A DNA stretch of 64,000 nucleotides from Psychrobacter sp. JCM 18902 (GTDB lineage Bacteria > Pseudomonadota > Gammaproteobacteria > Pseudomonadales > Moraxellaceae), in assembly GCF_904846615.1 (NCBI RefSeq), contig NZ_CAJHBK010000001.1, positions 2,542,001 through 2,606,000 of the forward strand. The letters run 5' to 3'. Positions 18,770 through 27,815 of this stretch are shown here, one piece after another. The notes beneath the pieces were generated by a model, which was not told where the DNA came from, did not search any database, and saw only the letters and a list, made by a program, of their open reading frames with translations. The translations under genes were made by a program, and so were the position numbers. Position 1 is the stretch's first letter, and each line of letters starts with the position of its first letter.

Positions 18770-18846
18770 GGGATATTTACTTCTTATATAGAGTTAGTAC
18801 GATGGTTATTTTAGTTCAGTGACAATCAATCAGTTAAAAAGCCAAC

Positions 18847-19347
18847 TTAAGCGATTTCTACTTGATCCACTTGACCAACCCGAGAATAGGCACGATTAAA
18901 ATACACCAAACTCTCCTCTTGCTCACTTTGTCTAATGGCGACCACCCGGCACATGAAAACACTGTGCGTGCCCACTTGCTGAATGTCCTCAATCTCACAA
19001 TCAAAACTGACCAACGCATCTTCTAAAACGGGAGCGCCTGTTTTGAGCGGTGACCAAGAGCCATATTCAAATCGCTCTTGTGAACTCAATTTGGAGGCAA
19101 AAGCGTTAGATATTGATTCGTGCTGTGCGCCTAAAACATTGACACTTAACGTTTTATTTTCAATAAAATGGGCATGTGAGCGCGACGTCTGATTCATGCA
19201 AACCAGCAAGGTTGGCGGTGTATCGGTAACGCTACACACCGCAGATGCGGTAAACCCATGAGTACCAGCGCTGCCTTCTGTGGTAATGACATTGACCGCT
19301 GTTGTTAACAAAGACATACCATCTCTAAAATCGGTGGCTTCAATCAT
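18847..19347 (-). CDS. Flavin reductase-like domain protein
   Basis: The 166-residue protein has the flavin-reductase-like split-barrel fold typical of HpaC/NtaB-type NAD(P)H:FMN reductases: an N-terminal FRDGMSLLTTAVNVITTEG, then GFTASAVCSVTDTPPTLLVCMN (about 30-51), then SVNVLGAQH, and FDCEIEDIQQVGTHSVFMCRVV. Such proteins supply reduced flavin to partner monooxygenases. It has a strong AGGAG ribosome site and lies 135 bases after the MesD-type synthase. A link to that oxygen-requiring system is an inference from position. Confidence 0.88.
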   Translation of the reverse strand: MIEATDFRDGMSLLTTAVNVITTEGSAGTHGFTASAVCSVTDTPPTLLVCMNQTSRSHAHFIENKTLSVNVLGAQHESISNAFASKLSSQERFEYGSWSPLKTGAPVLEDALVSFDCEIEDIQQVGTHSVFMCRVVAIRQSEQEESLVYFNRAYSRVGQVDQVEIA

Positions 19348-19482
19348 GACTTAACTCCTAAATTTTAAATCTTTAAGTTCATTGATAACTGAGGTCACTC
19401 ATGAGTTTAAACAAGCTAGTATAGACGGGTTAAAAACCCAACCTATAAAAGCTAAATTTTGCATCAGTTTATTCAATGAACC

Positions 19483-20538
19483 CTAAGCGGTCAGTTCTTG
19501 ACGCACGATTGCCGCGCCAGCACTTAACGCTTGCAGCTTACCTCGTGCCACTTGTCGAGACAACGGTGCCATGCCGCAGTTGGTTGAAGGATACAGCTTA
19601 TCCGCATCGACGAATTGCAAGGCTTTACGTAGCGTATTGGCCACTTCTTCAGGGGTCTCAATGGTATTGGTTGCCACATCAATGGCACCAATCATCACTT
19701 TTTTACCGCGGATCAATTCAATCAAATCCATCGGTACATGTGAGTTTTGACATTCTAAAGAGACAATATCAATATTCGACTGTTGCAATTTAGGGAATGC
19801 TTGCTCGTATTGACGCCACTCTGAACCCAGCGTCTTTTTCCAATCGGTATTGGCTTTGATGCCGTAGCCGTAGCATATATGCACCGCCGTTTCACACTTT
19901 AGACCTTCAATGGCACGCTCTAACGTGGCAATACCCCAGTCGTTGACGTCATCAAAGAACACATTAAATGCAGGCTCATCGAATTGGATAATATCCACCC
20001 CAGCCGCTTCTAATTCTCTGGCTTCTTGATTTAAGATTTTAGCAAATTCCCACGCCAATTTTTCACGGCTTTTATAATGACCATCATACAAGGTATCAAT
20101 CATGGTCATCGGACCAGGCAATGCCCATTTGATCGGCTGATCGGTTTGTGCACGTAAAAACTTAGCATCATCAACAAATACAGGCTTTTGACGGCTTACC
20201 GCGCCCACGACTGACGGCACACTGGCATCATAACGATTACGAATGCGCACGGTCTCGCGCTTCTCAAAATCGACGCCATCCAAATGTTCAATAAAGGTGG
20301 TCACAAAATGCTGACGAGTTTGCTCGCCATCACTGACAATATCAATGCCTGCATGCACTTGTTCTTGCAATGTCAAACGTAGCGCATCTTGTTTGGCTTC
20401 AAGCAGTTGCTCACCTTCCAATGCCCAAGGTGACCAGATTTTTTCAGGTTCTGCAAGCCAAGAAGGTTTCGGTAAGCTGCCAGCCGTTGACGTCGGTAAT
20501 AACTTTTGTGTCGGTAATAATATTGTCATACGATTCAT
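19483..20538 (-). CDS. mesD: Core (folate-independent) methionine synthase, MesD type
   Basis: This 351-residue protein matches only the C-terminal catalytic half of cobalamin-independent methionine synthase MetE and lacks the N-terminal folate-binding half. The zinc ligands are conserved: His220 and Cys222 (VHICYGYG), Glu262 (VSLECQ) and Cys321 (STNCGMAP). The MesD family of aerobic bacteria makes methionine without methyl-folate or cobalamin and needs the DUF1852 protein and oxygen; here a DUF1852 gene lies 45 bases upstream. The in-frame ATG at 20529, spaced better from AAGAAG, may be the real start. Confidence 0.9.
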   Translation of the reverse strand: MNRMTILLPTQKLLPTSTAGSLPKPSWLAEPEKIWSPWALEGEQLLEAKQDALRLTLQEQVHAGIDIVSDGEQTRQHFVTTFIEHLDGVDFEKRETVRIRNRYDASVPSVVGAVSRQKPVFVDDAKFLRAQTDQPIKWALPGPMTMIDTLYDGHYKSREKLAWEFAKILNQEARELEAAGVDIIQFDEPAFNVFFDDVNDWGIATLERAIEGLKCETAVHICYGYGIKANTDWKKTLGSEWRQYEQAFPKLQQSNIDIVSLECQNSHVPMDLIELIRGKKVMIGAIDVATNTIETPEEVANTLRKALQFVDADKLYPSTNCGMAPLSRQVARGKLQALSAGAAIVRQELTA

Positions 20539-20583
20539 CTTCTTATTAATTTGTATTTTACTTTTCGGCTACATTTATATTGG

Positions 20584-21621
20584 CTATGCTGCGGCTTTTT
20601 TCACAGCTTCTTTTTGCACAGTGTAGCTGGCAACATCGTAGCTTGCTGCCCACTCTTCAAGAATAGCTTTATAAGGCTTGATAAACTGCTCTTCCGTAAA
20701 TTTACCTTGCGTCACTGCCATTTGGCTGCGCTCTTCGCGATCATATACGATTTGAGTCAGCGAATAATCTTGGTACTTCAAGCTCGGTTGATACACTTGA
20801 CCGGCTGCCGAATTGGCATTATAAATCTCAGGTCGGTAGATTTTTTGAAACGTCTCCATGGTACTAATCGCACTGATCAGCTCAAGATCGGTGTAATCGC
20901 TCAGCAAGTCACCCGCAAAATAAAATGCTAATGGCGCGGCGCTACCCGTAGGCATAAAGTAGCGAACGGTTAAGCCCATTTTGGAAAAGTACTCATCGGT
21001 TAGTGACCCTTTGTTCAAAGAGCAGCCATCTTGTTTGTATTCAACGCCCAATACAGGGTGCTGATTGGTCGTACGCTGATAGGTTTTACTGGTGGAAACA
21101 CTCAAACAAATCACAGGATTTTTAGTGAAATTAGCTTGGTAAACTTCTGAATTCAATAAATACTGAAACAGTTTGCCATGTAAGTCACCGAAATCTACTG
21201 GCGGCGCAGATGATGGATGTTTATCGAAATGGTCTAATAAGACGACGCTAAAGTCATAATCGCGCACATAAGATGAGAAACTGTTGCCAATCATACCGTC
21301 AATACGGGTGTTTTCTTTATGATCCACAATCGTTGTTTGCAGCATCTCGATGATAGGGAAAGTATCGCCATTTCCTGCAACATCCATGTCGACAGAAATA
21401 ATATCAACCTCAACAGAATAACGATCTGCGGTGGGATTATCCCAATGTGCCAAGGCATTAAAACGATTATTGATCATTCTTAACGTTTTGCTTAAGTTCT
21501 CTTGACGATGCTCGCCACGCGCCAAATTCGCAAAGTTCGTCGTCAGACGCGTGCTATTTGCAGGATGATAGTTTTCATCAAAACGAATGCGTTTAATTGC
21601 ACAACTAAATTCTTTACTCAT
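20584..21621 (-). CDS. mesX: DUF1852 protein (MesX type), partner of the core methionine synthase
   Basis: The 345-residue protein begins MSKEFSCAIKRIRFDENY and has the DUF1852 character: no signal peptide, no membrane segment, and conserved stretches such as NFANLARGEHRQENL and VEVDIISVDMDVAGNGD. Genetic work on MesD systems shows this family is required for methionine synthesis by MesD, but its chemistry is unknown. It is the first gene of the minus-strand unit, followed by mesD. MetR-like palindromes lie 54-130 bases upstream. Confidence 0.88.
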   Translation of the reverse strand: MSKEFSCAIKRIRFDENYHPANSTRLTTNFANLARGEHRQENLSKTLRMINNRFNALAHWDNPTADRYSVEVDIISVDMDVAGNGDTFPIIEMLQTTIVDHKENTRIDGMIGNSFSSYVRDYDFSVVLLDHFDKHPSSAPPVDFGDLHGKLFQYLLNSEVYQANFTKNPVICLSVSTSKTYQRTTNQHPVLGVEYKQDGCSLNKGSLTDEYFSKMGLTVRYFMPTGSAAPLAFYFAGDLLSDYTDLELISAISTMETFQKIYRPEIYNANSAAGQVYQPSLKYQDYSLTQIVYDREERSQMAVTQGKFTEEQFIKPYKAILEEWAASYDVASYTVQKEAVKKAAA

Positions 21622-21674
21622 GATAATCCGCTACCCTAATCTACTCTCATTATTTGAGATAAAACCAAATTTGT

Positions 21675-21692
21675 GTATGAGGTGAATCATAC
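21675..21692. promoter_or_regulatory. Palindrome overlapping the proposed mesX -10 element
   Basis: GTATGA, six bases, TCATAC form a perfect 6-base inverted repeat about 55 bases upstream of the mesX start. It overlaps a TATGAT hexamer on the minus strand, so a bound protein would touch the polymerase site. The core TGA-N6-TCA loosely resembles a MetR half-site pair. Confidence 0.45.
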
Positions 21693-21736
21693 CTAAACTA
21701 TTACATGAATAAAAACGATACTATTTAAATATAAGA

Positions 21737-21749
21737 TGAATATAATTCA
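21737..21749. promoter_or_regulatory. MetR-like operator, TGAA-N5-TTCA
   Basis: TGAATATAATTCA is an exact match to the E. coli MetR consensus TGAA-N5-TTCA and extends to an ATGAAT/ATTCAT palindrome (21736-21750). It lies about 115 bases upstream of mesX, a position suited to activation. The match is seen; the regulator is inferred. Confidence 0.55.
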
Positions 21750-21914
21750 TGTTAATAGATTTATGGTATGACATGAGATTGGATAGCGGAGACTTTATGA
21801 CTTACTCGATAGGATCATTGAGCAAAAAATAAGCCTGTAGAAAAATGAGCTACGCTAAAGAAAGCATAAAGAAAATTTCGATAAACTAACTAACGAATAT
21901 AAGGATTCTCTCAT

Positions 21915-21957
21915 TAAAAAAGCCGAAACTTATTTTCTAAGTCTCAGACTTTTTTTT
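21915..21957 (-). terminator. Terminator of the yceI-like gene
   Basis: Read on the minus strand, GAGACTTA and TAAGTTTC pair (one G-U) around GAAAA, flanked by A-runs and T-runs. It lies about 40 bases after the yceI-like stop and may work in both directions. Confidence 0.6.
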
Positions 21958-21994
21958 GATAATATAAATAGAAAATTACTTTCTATTGATTGTG

Positions 21995-22609
21995 TTAGCG
22001 CTTTGCAGCTTCTATCTGAATGTTTAGCTGAACTTTTTCCGTAATACCCAATAACGTATATTTACTGATGCCCCATTTCGTTCGATCAATGGTCGTTGTG
22101 AAATCCCCACCGCAAACTGGCTTTTTCAATATTGGGTTTAGGTAGCAATTGAACTTGCTGGCCGTTAGCGTAATAGGGTTGGTCTTACCGTGTAGTGTCA
22201 ACATACCATCGACTTTGCTGACATTCGAGCCACTACCATCAGTCGTAAAATACCATTTGGTAGACTCAAATTGCGCCAGTGGAAAATGCTCAATATCGAA
22301 AAAATCTGCGCTTTTTAACGTAATATCAAATGCTGTATTGCCTGTATTTAGGCTATTCAGAGGAATTACTAGCGAGATATTACCAGTCTGAGCCGCTGGG
22401 TCATAATCTAGCTGTCCAGTGATATTATAAAAGCCACCTGTGTTGGTAGAGGTATTAAAATGGTCAATAGCAAAGCGTACATTGGTATGGGTGGGATCAA
22501 TATCGTAAGTCATCGCCTGACTGCTGGCGATACCTAACATGCTTAGGCATAAGGCTAGTAGCGGCTTCCGCGAGGACAGTATGACTGTCGAGAGGGACAT
22601 TTGATTCAT
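21995..22609 (-). CDS. YceI-like periplasmic lipid-binding family protein
   Basis: The ATG at 22609 is chosen because AGGAG sits 8 bases before it, giving 204 residues. A Sec signal peptide covers about residues 1-32 (KPLLALCLSMLGIASSQA), so the protein is periplasmic. The mature part starts TYDIDPTHTNVRFAIDHFNTS, the YceI signature, and has the lipocalin-like barrel pattern ending FTTTIDRTKWGISKYTLLGITEKV. Members bind polyprenoid chains; the function in vivo is uncertain. Two cysteines in the C-terminal third (FNCYLN, PVCGG) could form a disulfide. Confidence 0.9.
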   Translation of the reverse strand: MNQMSLSTVILSSRKPLLALCLSMLGIASSQAMTYDIDPTHTNVRFAIDHFNTSTNTGGFYNITGQLDYDPAAQTGNISLVIPLNSLNTGNTAFDITLKSADFFDIEHFPLAQFESTKWYFTTDGSGSNVSKVDGMLTLHGKTNPITLTASKFNCYLNPILKKPVCGGDFTTTIDRTKWGISKYTLLGITEKVQLNIQIEAAKR

Positions 22610-22694
22610 AGTAACACTCCTTTGCTGTATAAATGATAGAGCCGTCACATCCTTTGTGACTGTGCTTTTATAATTGTGCTCTTATATAATGACA

Positions 22695-22729
22695 ACAAGC
22701 CCATACTTAATCAATAGGTATGGGCTTGT
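22695..22729 (-). terminator. Hairpin after the RND pump gene
   Basis: A perfect 12-base stem (ACAAGCCCATAC at 22695-22706 with GTATGGGCTTGT at 22718-22729) and 11-base loop lie about 70 bases after the pump gene on the minus strand. The T-tail is weak on that strand and better on the plus strand. Confidence 0.6.
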
Positions 22730-22796
22730 CTATTTTAGACATAGCATTATCACTGCTAACGCTATGTGATAAGTATGATCAAATAAATCCGTTAAA

Positions 22797-25700
22797 TCAT
22801 ACTTTACTATCTGTTGTTGTCTGCTCTTTGCCACTAGGTACAAGCCATTTAGCAAACCATCCTGACAAATCATCCATCAAAGTATAAACCACGGGAATCA
22901 CCACAAGGCTTAATAACGTCGAAGTCACCAGACCACCCAATACCGCAGCGGCCATCGGACGACGGAAGGTTGGATCAGCATCACCCCAACCGAAGACTAA
23001 GGGCAACATCCCCGCCCCCATCGCAATGGTTGTCATAATAATAGGACGCGCCCGCTTGCGGCAAGCATCGATAATAGCCTCAAAACGCGCCAAACCTCGT
23101 CGCTGTGCAATCAGTGCATAATCGACTAATAAGATAGAGTTTTTGGTGGCAATACCCATTAGCATAATAAAGCCGATCATCGATGGCATAGAAAGACTGC
23201 TATTGGTAATAACCAAGCCCACAAAAGCGCCGCCTATCGATAAAGGCAATGCCATCAAAATGGTGAAAGGCTGCAATATACGCCCAAACAATAGAATAAG
23301 TACGCCTAAAATACAAACCACACCGACCGACATCGCAATCACAAAACCGCTGAATAGCTCAGCCATGTTTTCTGCTTGACCTTGGTCAATAATGGTAATG
23401 GAAGGCGGTAGTTGTTGCATGGCGGGTACTGATTTAACCGCTTGTACCAAGTCTCCAAGCTCGCCACTCGCAGGTTGCACCGTGATACTGATGGAGCGTT
23501 CTCGATCGAGCCTGCTAATCTGCGCAGGCCCAGTGCCAAAGTCTAATGACGCGACTTCACCCACACGTACGCCCTGTTCTGCTGGTAACGAGCTCGGTAC
23601 ATATAGACCTTCTAATTGACTGACATTTTGTTTGGCAACATCTGGTAGACGAATGACGATAGGAATCTGCCGCGTATCCAAATTGAGCTTGGATAAACGC
23701 TGCTCATAGTCACCCACCGTCGCCACTCGTAACGTCGTAGCGATGTCTTGCGTGGTCACCCCTTTATCCGCCATCGCCAGTCTGTCTGGCGTCACCGTTA
23801 ACTCTTGACGCGGCAAACTGCGGTCACTGGTCACAGAGCCAGCACTGGGCAGCCCTCGAATCTCTGACATGATTTGCTGAGCGGTTTGTTCAAGCAATTG
23901 CGGATTGGTACTGGTCATAGAGAAGTTGTAACCACTCTCTCCACCACTCGACAAACCAACGGTAAAGCGCGCACCTGGCACTTCTGCCAACAAACTACTT
24001 ATTTGACGTTCAATCTCTTGCTTAGAACCACGCTCTGCACGCGGTGCTAGCACGATATCTAGACCTGCTATATTTTCGGCCTTGCCACCACTAGAGTTTG
24101 AGTCCATGCTAGCCTGAGCCTCACCGACTGAGGTAAAAATATTGGTGACTTCAGGCATTGCTAAAATACGCTCACTTGCCAACGCAGCAACGCGCTCTGT
24201 GTCTTCCAGTGCAACGTCAGGTGTCAACTCAATCGCCACACGAGTTTGGTCAATGTCATTATCAGGAATAAACGACGTTGGTAGCAATTTGACAAGCATC
24301 AGTGACGCCACGAATAACACTAAAGTTGCACCCATCGTCAGCCAGCGATGATGCAGTGTCCATGCCACTATTTTGAGATACCAACCCATCAGCGCGCTTT
24401 GTTTCTCAACGTGTTTTTTCTCTGGTCGCAATATATACGCTGCCATCATCGGTGTGATAAGGCGCGCGACCATCAAAGACGCAAAAATCGATAATGCAGC
24501 TGTCCAGCCAAACTGACGGAAAAACTGTCCAACGATACCACCCATAAAGGCGGTGGGTAAAAACACGGCAATCAAAGTAAAGGTGGTCGCAACTACCGCC
24601 AAGCCAATCTCGTCAGCCGCTTCCATCGCTGCTTCATACGGTGTCTTGCCCATGCGTAAATGCCGTATGATGTTTTCGACCTCGACGATCGCATCATCAA
24701 CCAACACACCAATCACTAACGACAACGCCAACAAAGATATAATATTGAGGCTAAAGCCAAATAAGTACATACCTAAAAAGGTAGGAATCACTGATAATGG
24801 CAAGGCGACAGCAGCAACTATAGTCGCCCGAATGTTGCGCAAAAATAAGAATACGACGACGACTGCTAACAGACCACCTTCGATCAGCATCCGTAAAGAA
24901 GCTTGATAATCTTCAGCGATGGGCGTTGCCCGATCATAGACCTTTTCAATAGTGATATTACCTACATCGGCTGACAGCTTGGCAAGCTCTGCATCAACCA
25001 GCTCCATGACCTCAACTTCACTGGCACCACGCGAGCGGGTGATGTTAAATGCCACCACCGTTTGCCCGTCAAGCTTAGCAATAGAGCTCGGGTCAGCCGC
25101 GCCATCTGTGATTTGTGCCATACGTCCAAGTGCTTGCGTGCCGCCTGCTGGGATTGCCACTTGTAAATCATTGAGCTCACTTGCCCGCTCCACCGCACCA
25201 AGGACACGAATCGTCTGGGTGGTTTTGCCCACTTCTGCTTCACCACCAGAGCTGTCCTGCTGAATACCCGTGATTTGATTGGATAGTTGTGTGATAGAGA
25301 GCTTAAGACCACTCAAGGTAATCGGGTCAGCTGCGACGGTAATCTCACGCTGCAAACCACCAATACGGCTAACCGTACTGACACCCGGTATATCAGAAAG
25401 ACGCTTGGTGACCGTATCATCGACGAACCAAGACAAGTCTTCCACATTCATGTTTTCAGAAGCCACAGAATAAGTGACAACGGGGAATCCTGCGGTTGAA
25501 ACTTTAGTAATAATAGGGTCATTGGCAGCGGCAGGCAAATCGCCGCGTACCTCGCCTACTGCCGAGCGCACATCATCGACCGCTTCTTGAATATCCTTTT
25601 CTAACACAAACTCTGTGACCATGGTGGCAGCACCCGTTTGTAACGTGGTGCGAATATGCTTGATGCCCTCAATACTGGTAAGCTTGTTTTCTATCTTTTT

Positions 25701-25898
25701 TGCGATGTCGTTTTCGAGCTGTGATGGCGCGGCACCCGGTAAAGTCACCGTGACCACGACTGCAGGTAAGTCAATATCAGGAAACTGCTGTACCTTCATT
25801 TTCATAAAGCCATAAATACCGCCTAACGTCAGTAGTATAAATAGCAAAATGGCAACTAAAGGATTTTTTATCGAGTAAGCAGAAACATTTAAACTCAT
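22797..25898 (-). CDS. RND efflux pump, inner-membrane transporter
   Basis: The 1033-residue AcrB/MexF-class protein is a proton-driven exporter that works as a trimer with an adaptor and an outer-membrane channel. The N-terminus is the first transmembrane helix, followed by the first porter domain with VTVTLPGAAPSQLE. The proton-relay Asp pair lies in GVLVDDAIVEVEN (about 400) and the relay lysine in GIATKNSILLVDYA (about 945). Duplicated halves are evident. Its start overlaps the adaptor stop by 4 bases. No outer-membrane factor gene is adjacent, so a shared TolC-like channel is probably used. Confidence 0.95.
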   Translation of the reverse strand: MSLNVSAYSIKNPLVAILLFILLTLGGIYGFMKMKVQQFPDIDLPAVVVTVTLPGAAPSQLENDIAKKIENKLTSIEGIKHIRTTLQTGAATMVTEFVLEKDIQEAVDDVRSAVGEVRGDLPAAANDPIITKVSTAGFPVVTYSVASENMNVEDLSWFVDDTVTKRLSDIPGVSTVSRIGGLQREITVAADPITLSGLKLSITQLSNQITGIQQDSSGGEAEVGKTTQTIRVLGAVERASELNDLQVAIPAGGTQALGRMAQITDGAADPSSIAKLDGQTVVAFNITRSRGASEVEVMELVDAELAKLSADVGNITIEKVYDRATPIAEDYQASLRMLIEGGLLAVVVVFLFLRNIRATIVAAVALPLSVIPTFLGMYLFGFSLNIISLLALSLVIGVLVDDAIVEVENIIRHLRMGKTPYEAAMEAADEIGLAVVATTFTLIAVFLPTAFMGGIVGQFFRQFGWTAALSIFASLMVARLITPMMAAYILRPEKKHVEKQSALMGWYLKIVAWTLHHRWLTMGATLVLFVASLMLVKLLPTSFIPDNDIDQTRVAIELTPDVALEDTERVAALASERILAMPEVTNIFTSVGEAQASMDSNSSGGKAENIAGLDIVLAPRAERGSKQEIERQISSLLAEVPGARFTVGLSSGGESGYNFSMTSTNPQLLEQTAQQIMSEIRGLPSAGSVTSDRSLPRQELTVTPDRLAMADKGVTTQDIATTLRVATVGDYEQRLSKLNLDTRQIPIVIRLPDVAKQNVSQLEGLYVPSSLPAEQGVRVGEVASLDFGTGPAQISRLDRERSISITVQPASGELGDLVQAVKSVPAMQQLPPSITIIDQGQAENMAELFSGFVIAMSVGVVCILGVLILLFGRILQPFTILMALPLSIGGAFVGLVITNSSLSMPSMIGFIMLMGIATKNSILLVDYALIAQRRGLARFEAIIDACRKRARPIIMTTIAMGAGMLPLVFGWGDADPTFRRPMAAAVLGGLVTSTLLSLVVIPVVYTLMDDLSGWFAKWLVPSGKEQTTTDSKV

Positions 25899-27223
25899 GG
25901 TTGTGCCTGCGCTGCTGTACTCGTTTGGCTAACACCATCAACGATACGCACCAAATCTCCATCATTTAAAAAGCTGCCGCCTTGTTTGACAATTTGACTG
26001 TCACTAGGCAATGGCTCTAGCACTGCCACATTTTCGCCAAGTCGCTCGCCCAATGTCACTCGTTGTTGCTTGATACGGCCCATGTTTTGACCGTCTTGGC
26101 TCTTAATCTTGGTTACTAGCATCACATAATCATAGCCATCGTTGCTGACGATAGCGCTATTGGGCACCGTTTGCGCACTGGTACTGCCCAATAGGAACTC
26201 ACCCGTTTGATACATACCCGCGCGTACTTTTGCATTGGCCGCCAAGCTCGCATAGATAGTAATCTGCCGATTGTTATCCGCCGTTGGTGCTATGCGGCTC
26301 ACTTTCCCCATTACCGTATCACCATCTGGTAAGCTCACCCGTACTGGAGTCCCGACACTGACTTCACCAACAAGCTTGGGATCAATATCTGCACGCCATT
26401 CCAAAATACCACCTTTAATGATAGTAAATAATGGCTCGCCACCAGCAACCATACCGACCTCCGCCATTTTCTCGCTGATGACACCGCTGACTGGTGCGAC
26501 CACTGTTGCATTATCTACACTCAAGCGCTGAGTGCTCAGACGCGCTTTGGAGGCTTGTAGCGCAGCCTGTGCTTGAAGTTTTGCAGTGCGATAGCGATCG
26601 GCTTCTTGTCTACTAATGGCATCAATATCAAGCAGTGGCAATACACGAGCAGCATCAGCGCTGGCATTGGCAAGCGTCGCTTCTGCTTCGGCAACATCTG
26701 CCTCTGCTTGCAAGACTTGCTGCTCCATAGCATCGGTGTCAAATATCGCCAATACTTGACCCGCTTTGACGCGATCACCTTCTTCGACCAATATACGCTC
26801 GATAGCCACGCCATTGACTTTAGCACTGACATTCGCCGTATCTTTGGCATCAATGGTGCCATCAGCACTGAGTGTGTTACCAATATCATCTTGGCTTGGG
26901 CTGACCGTTTCTACTGATAATACCGCCTGCTCAGTACTCGTAGCGCTTGCAGTGGCACCATCACTTGAAGTACCACTAGAAACTGGCGATTCATCCGTCG
27001 CGGCTTCATCACTCCCGCCCCAATACTTTCCAAGTAGCACACCAATGATAAGCACGGCTGCCAATACGGGTAACAACCATAACGGTAATTTTGAAGCGGT
27101 TTTTTTAGAAAAAGTATCAGACTGGCGATACGGTGGTAGCTCAGATGGTTGAGGTGGCTCAATGTTGGTTTCTTGCTCGCTAGTCGGTGCTTGCTTATTA
27201 TTAGGGTGTTCAAAATCACTCAT
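25895..27223 (-). CDS. RND efflux periplasmic adaptor (membrane fusion protein)
   Basis: This 442-residue MFP links the pump to an outer-membrane channel. A polar N-tail is followed by one membrane anchor (LPLWLLPVLAAVLIIGVLLG, about 45-64). A biotinyl-lipoyl-like half follows (VSAKVNGVAIERILVEEGDRVKAGQVLA), then an alpha-hairpin, the second lipoyl half (ATVVAPVSGVISEK), and beta-barrel segments. The anchor is a transmembrane helix rather than a lipobox. It is the first gene of the efflux unit. Confidence 0.93.
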   Translation of the reverse strand: MSDFEHPNNKQAPTSEQETNIEPPQPSELPPYRQSDTFSKKTASKLPLWLLPVLAAVLIIGVLLGKYWGGSDEAATDESPVSSGTSSDGATASATSTEQAVLSVETVSPSQDDIGNTLSADGTIDAKDTANVSAKVNGVAIERILVEEGDRVKAGQVLAIFDTDAMEQQVLQAEADVAEAEATLANASADAARVLPLLDIDAISRQEADRYRTAKLQAQAALQASKARLSTQRLSVDNATVVAPVSGVISEKMAEVGMVAGGEPLFTIIKGGILEWRADIDPKLVGEVSVGTPVRVSLPDGDTVMGKVSRIAPTADNNRQITIYASLAANAKVRAGMYQTGEFLLGSTSAQTVPNSAIVSNDGYDYVMLVTKIKSQDGQNMGRIKQQRVTLGERLGENVAVLEPLPSDSQIVKQGGSFLNDGDLVRIVDGVSQTSTAAQAQP

Positions 27224-27305
27224 AGTCGGTCTCTATAAATAAGCACGGTACTAACGCCGTAAAAAGTATAAGGGAAACAAAATGATGCAGGCAGAGCTTA
27301 TCAAA

Positions 27306-27346
27306 ATAGTCTTTTATCATTGTAGACTATCTCGTCATTGGGTCAA
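27306..27346 (-). promoter_or_regulatory. Sigma-70 promoter and putative operator of the RND operon
   Basis: On the minus strand TTGACC (27341-27346), a 16-base spacer and TACAAT (27319-27324) form a good promoter about 95 bases before the adaptor gene. ATAGTC (27306-27311) and GACTAT (27325-27330) form an inverted repeat that brackets the -10 element, a common layout for a repressor site. Confidence 0.7.
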
Positions 27347-27382
27347 TTGTGTTAAGTATCTACATAGTCAATTGTTGATAGT

Positions 27383-27505
27383 AATCAAGACATAACAATC
27401 AAGACATAACAATCAAGACATAACAATCAAGACATAACAATCAAGACATAACAATCAAGACATAACAATCAAGACATAACAATCAAGACATAACAATCAA
27501 GACAT
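27383..27505. repeat. 14-base tandem repeat, about nine units
   Basis: Eight exact copies of AATCAAGACATAAC run from 27383 to 27494, followed by a ninth that is complete for 11 bases. The array begins 37 bases upstream of the RND promoter -35 element. There is no spacer between units, so it is a minisatellite, not a CRISPR. Confidence 0.97.
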
Positions 27506-27815
27506 AGTAAGACATTGAACTTAATAAAGATATTAGTAGCAAAGATTATCAGGTGAACGATAAGTAAAGACAAAAGACAGCGTATTCCTAGCTCATTGCA
27601 TAAGTCTTCTTCGCACAAAATCCCTTTCTTAAAACTTATTCATCCAATGAAAAAATGACCAAATATGCTGTCATATTGAATGCATTAAGATGCGACCATT
27701 ATAGTTGGAACCATCACTCGTAAAAACTAATGATACATACGCCCTACAGTTTAGACTTGTATTTATGGGGTAATTTGTCATTATTAAGATAACTCTACTA
27801 ATAAAGGAATTCATC

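Larger units (their letters stand above)
21622..21994. other. Intergenic region upstream of mesX
   Basis: These 373 bases hold the two palindromes listed separately and a terminator for the yceI-like gene at the far end. A minus-strand TATGAT at about 21685-21690 could be a -10 element with only a poor -35 (TTTTAT), which would suit activator dependence. No riboswitch was recognised. Confidence 0.5.
27224..27815. other. Regulatory region of the RND operon and upstream sequence of the microprotein gene
   Basis: These 592 bases contain the RND promoter, a 14-base tandem repeat, and about 300 bases of AT-rich sequence before the small gene at 27816. Nothing else was recognised. Confidence 0.6.

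Noticed and set aside
21622..21760. SAM riboswitch before mesX
   Set aside because: No SAM-type helix set was seen; palindromic protein sites explain the region better.
27383..27505. CRISPR-like array
   Set aside because: Units of 14 bases are directly adjacent with no spacers and no cas genes are near; it is a simple tandem repeat.
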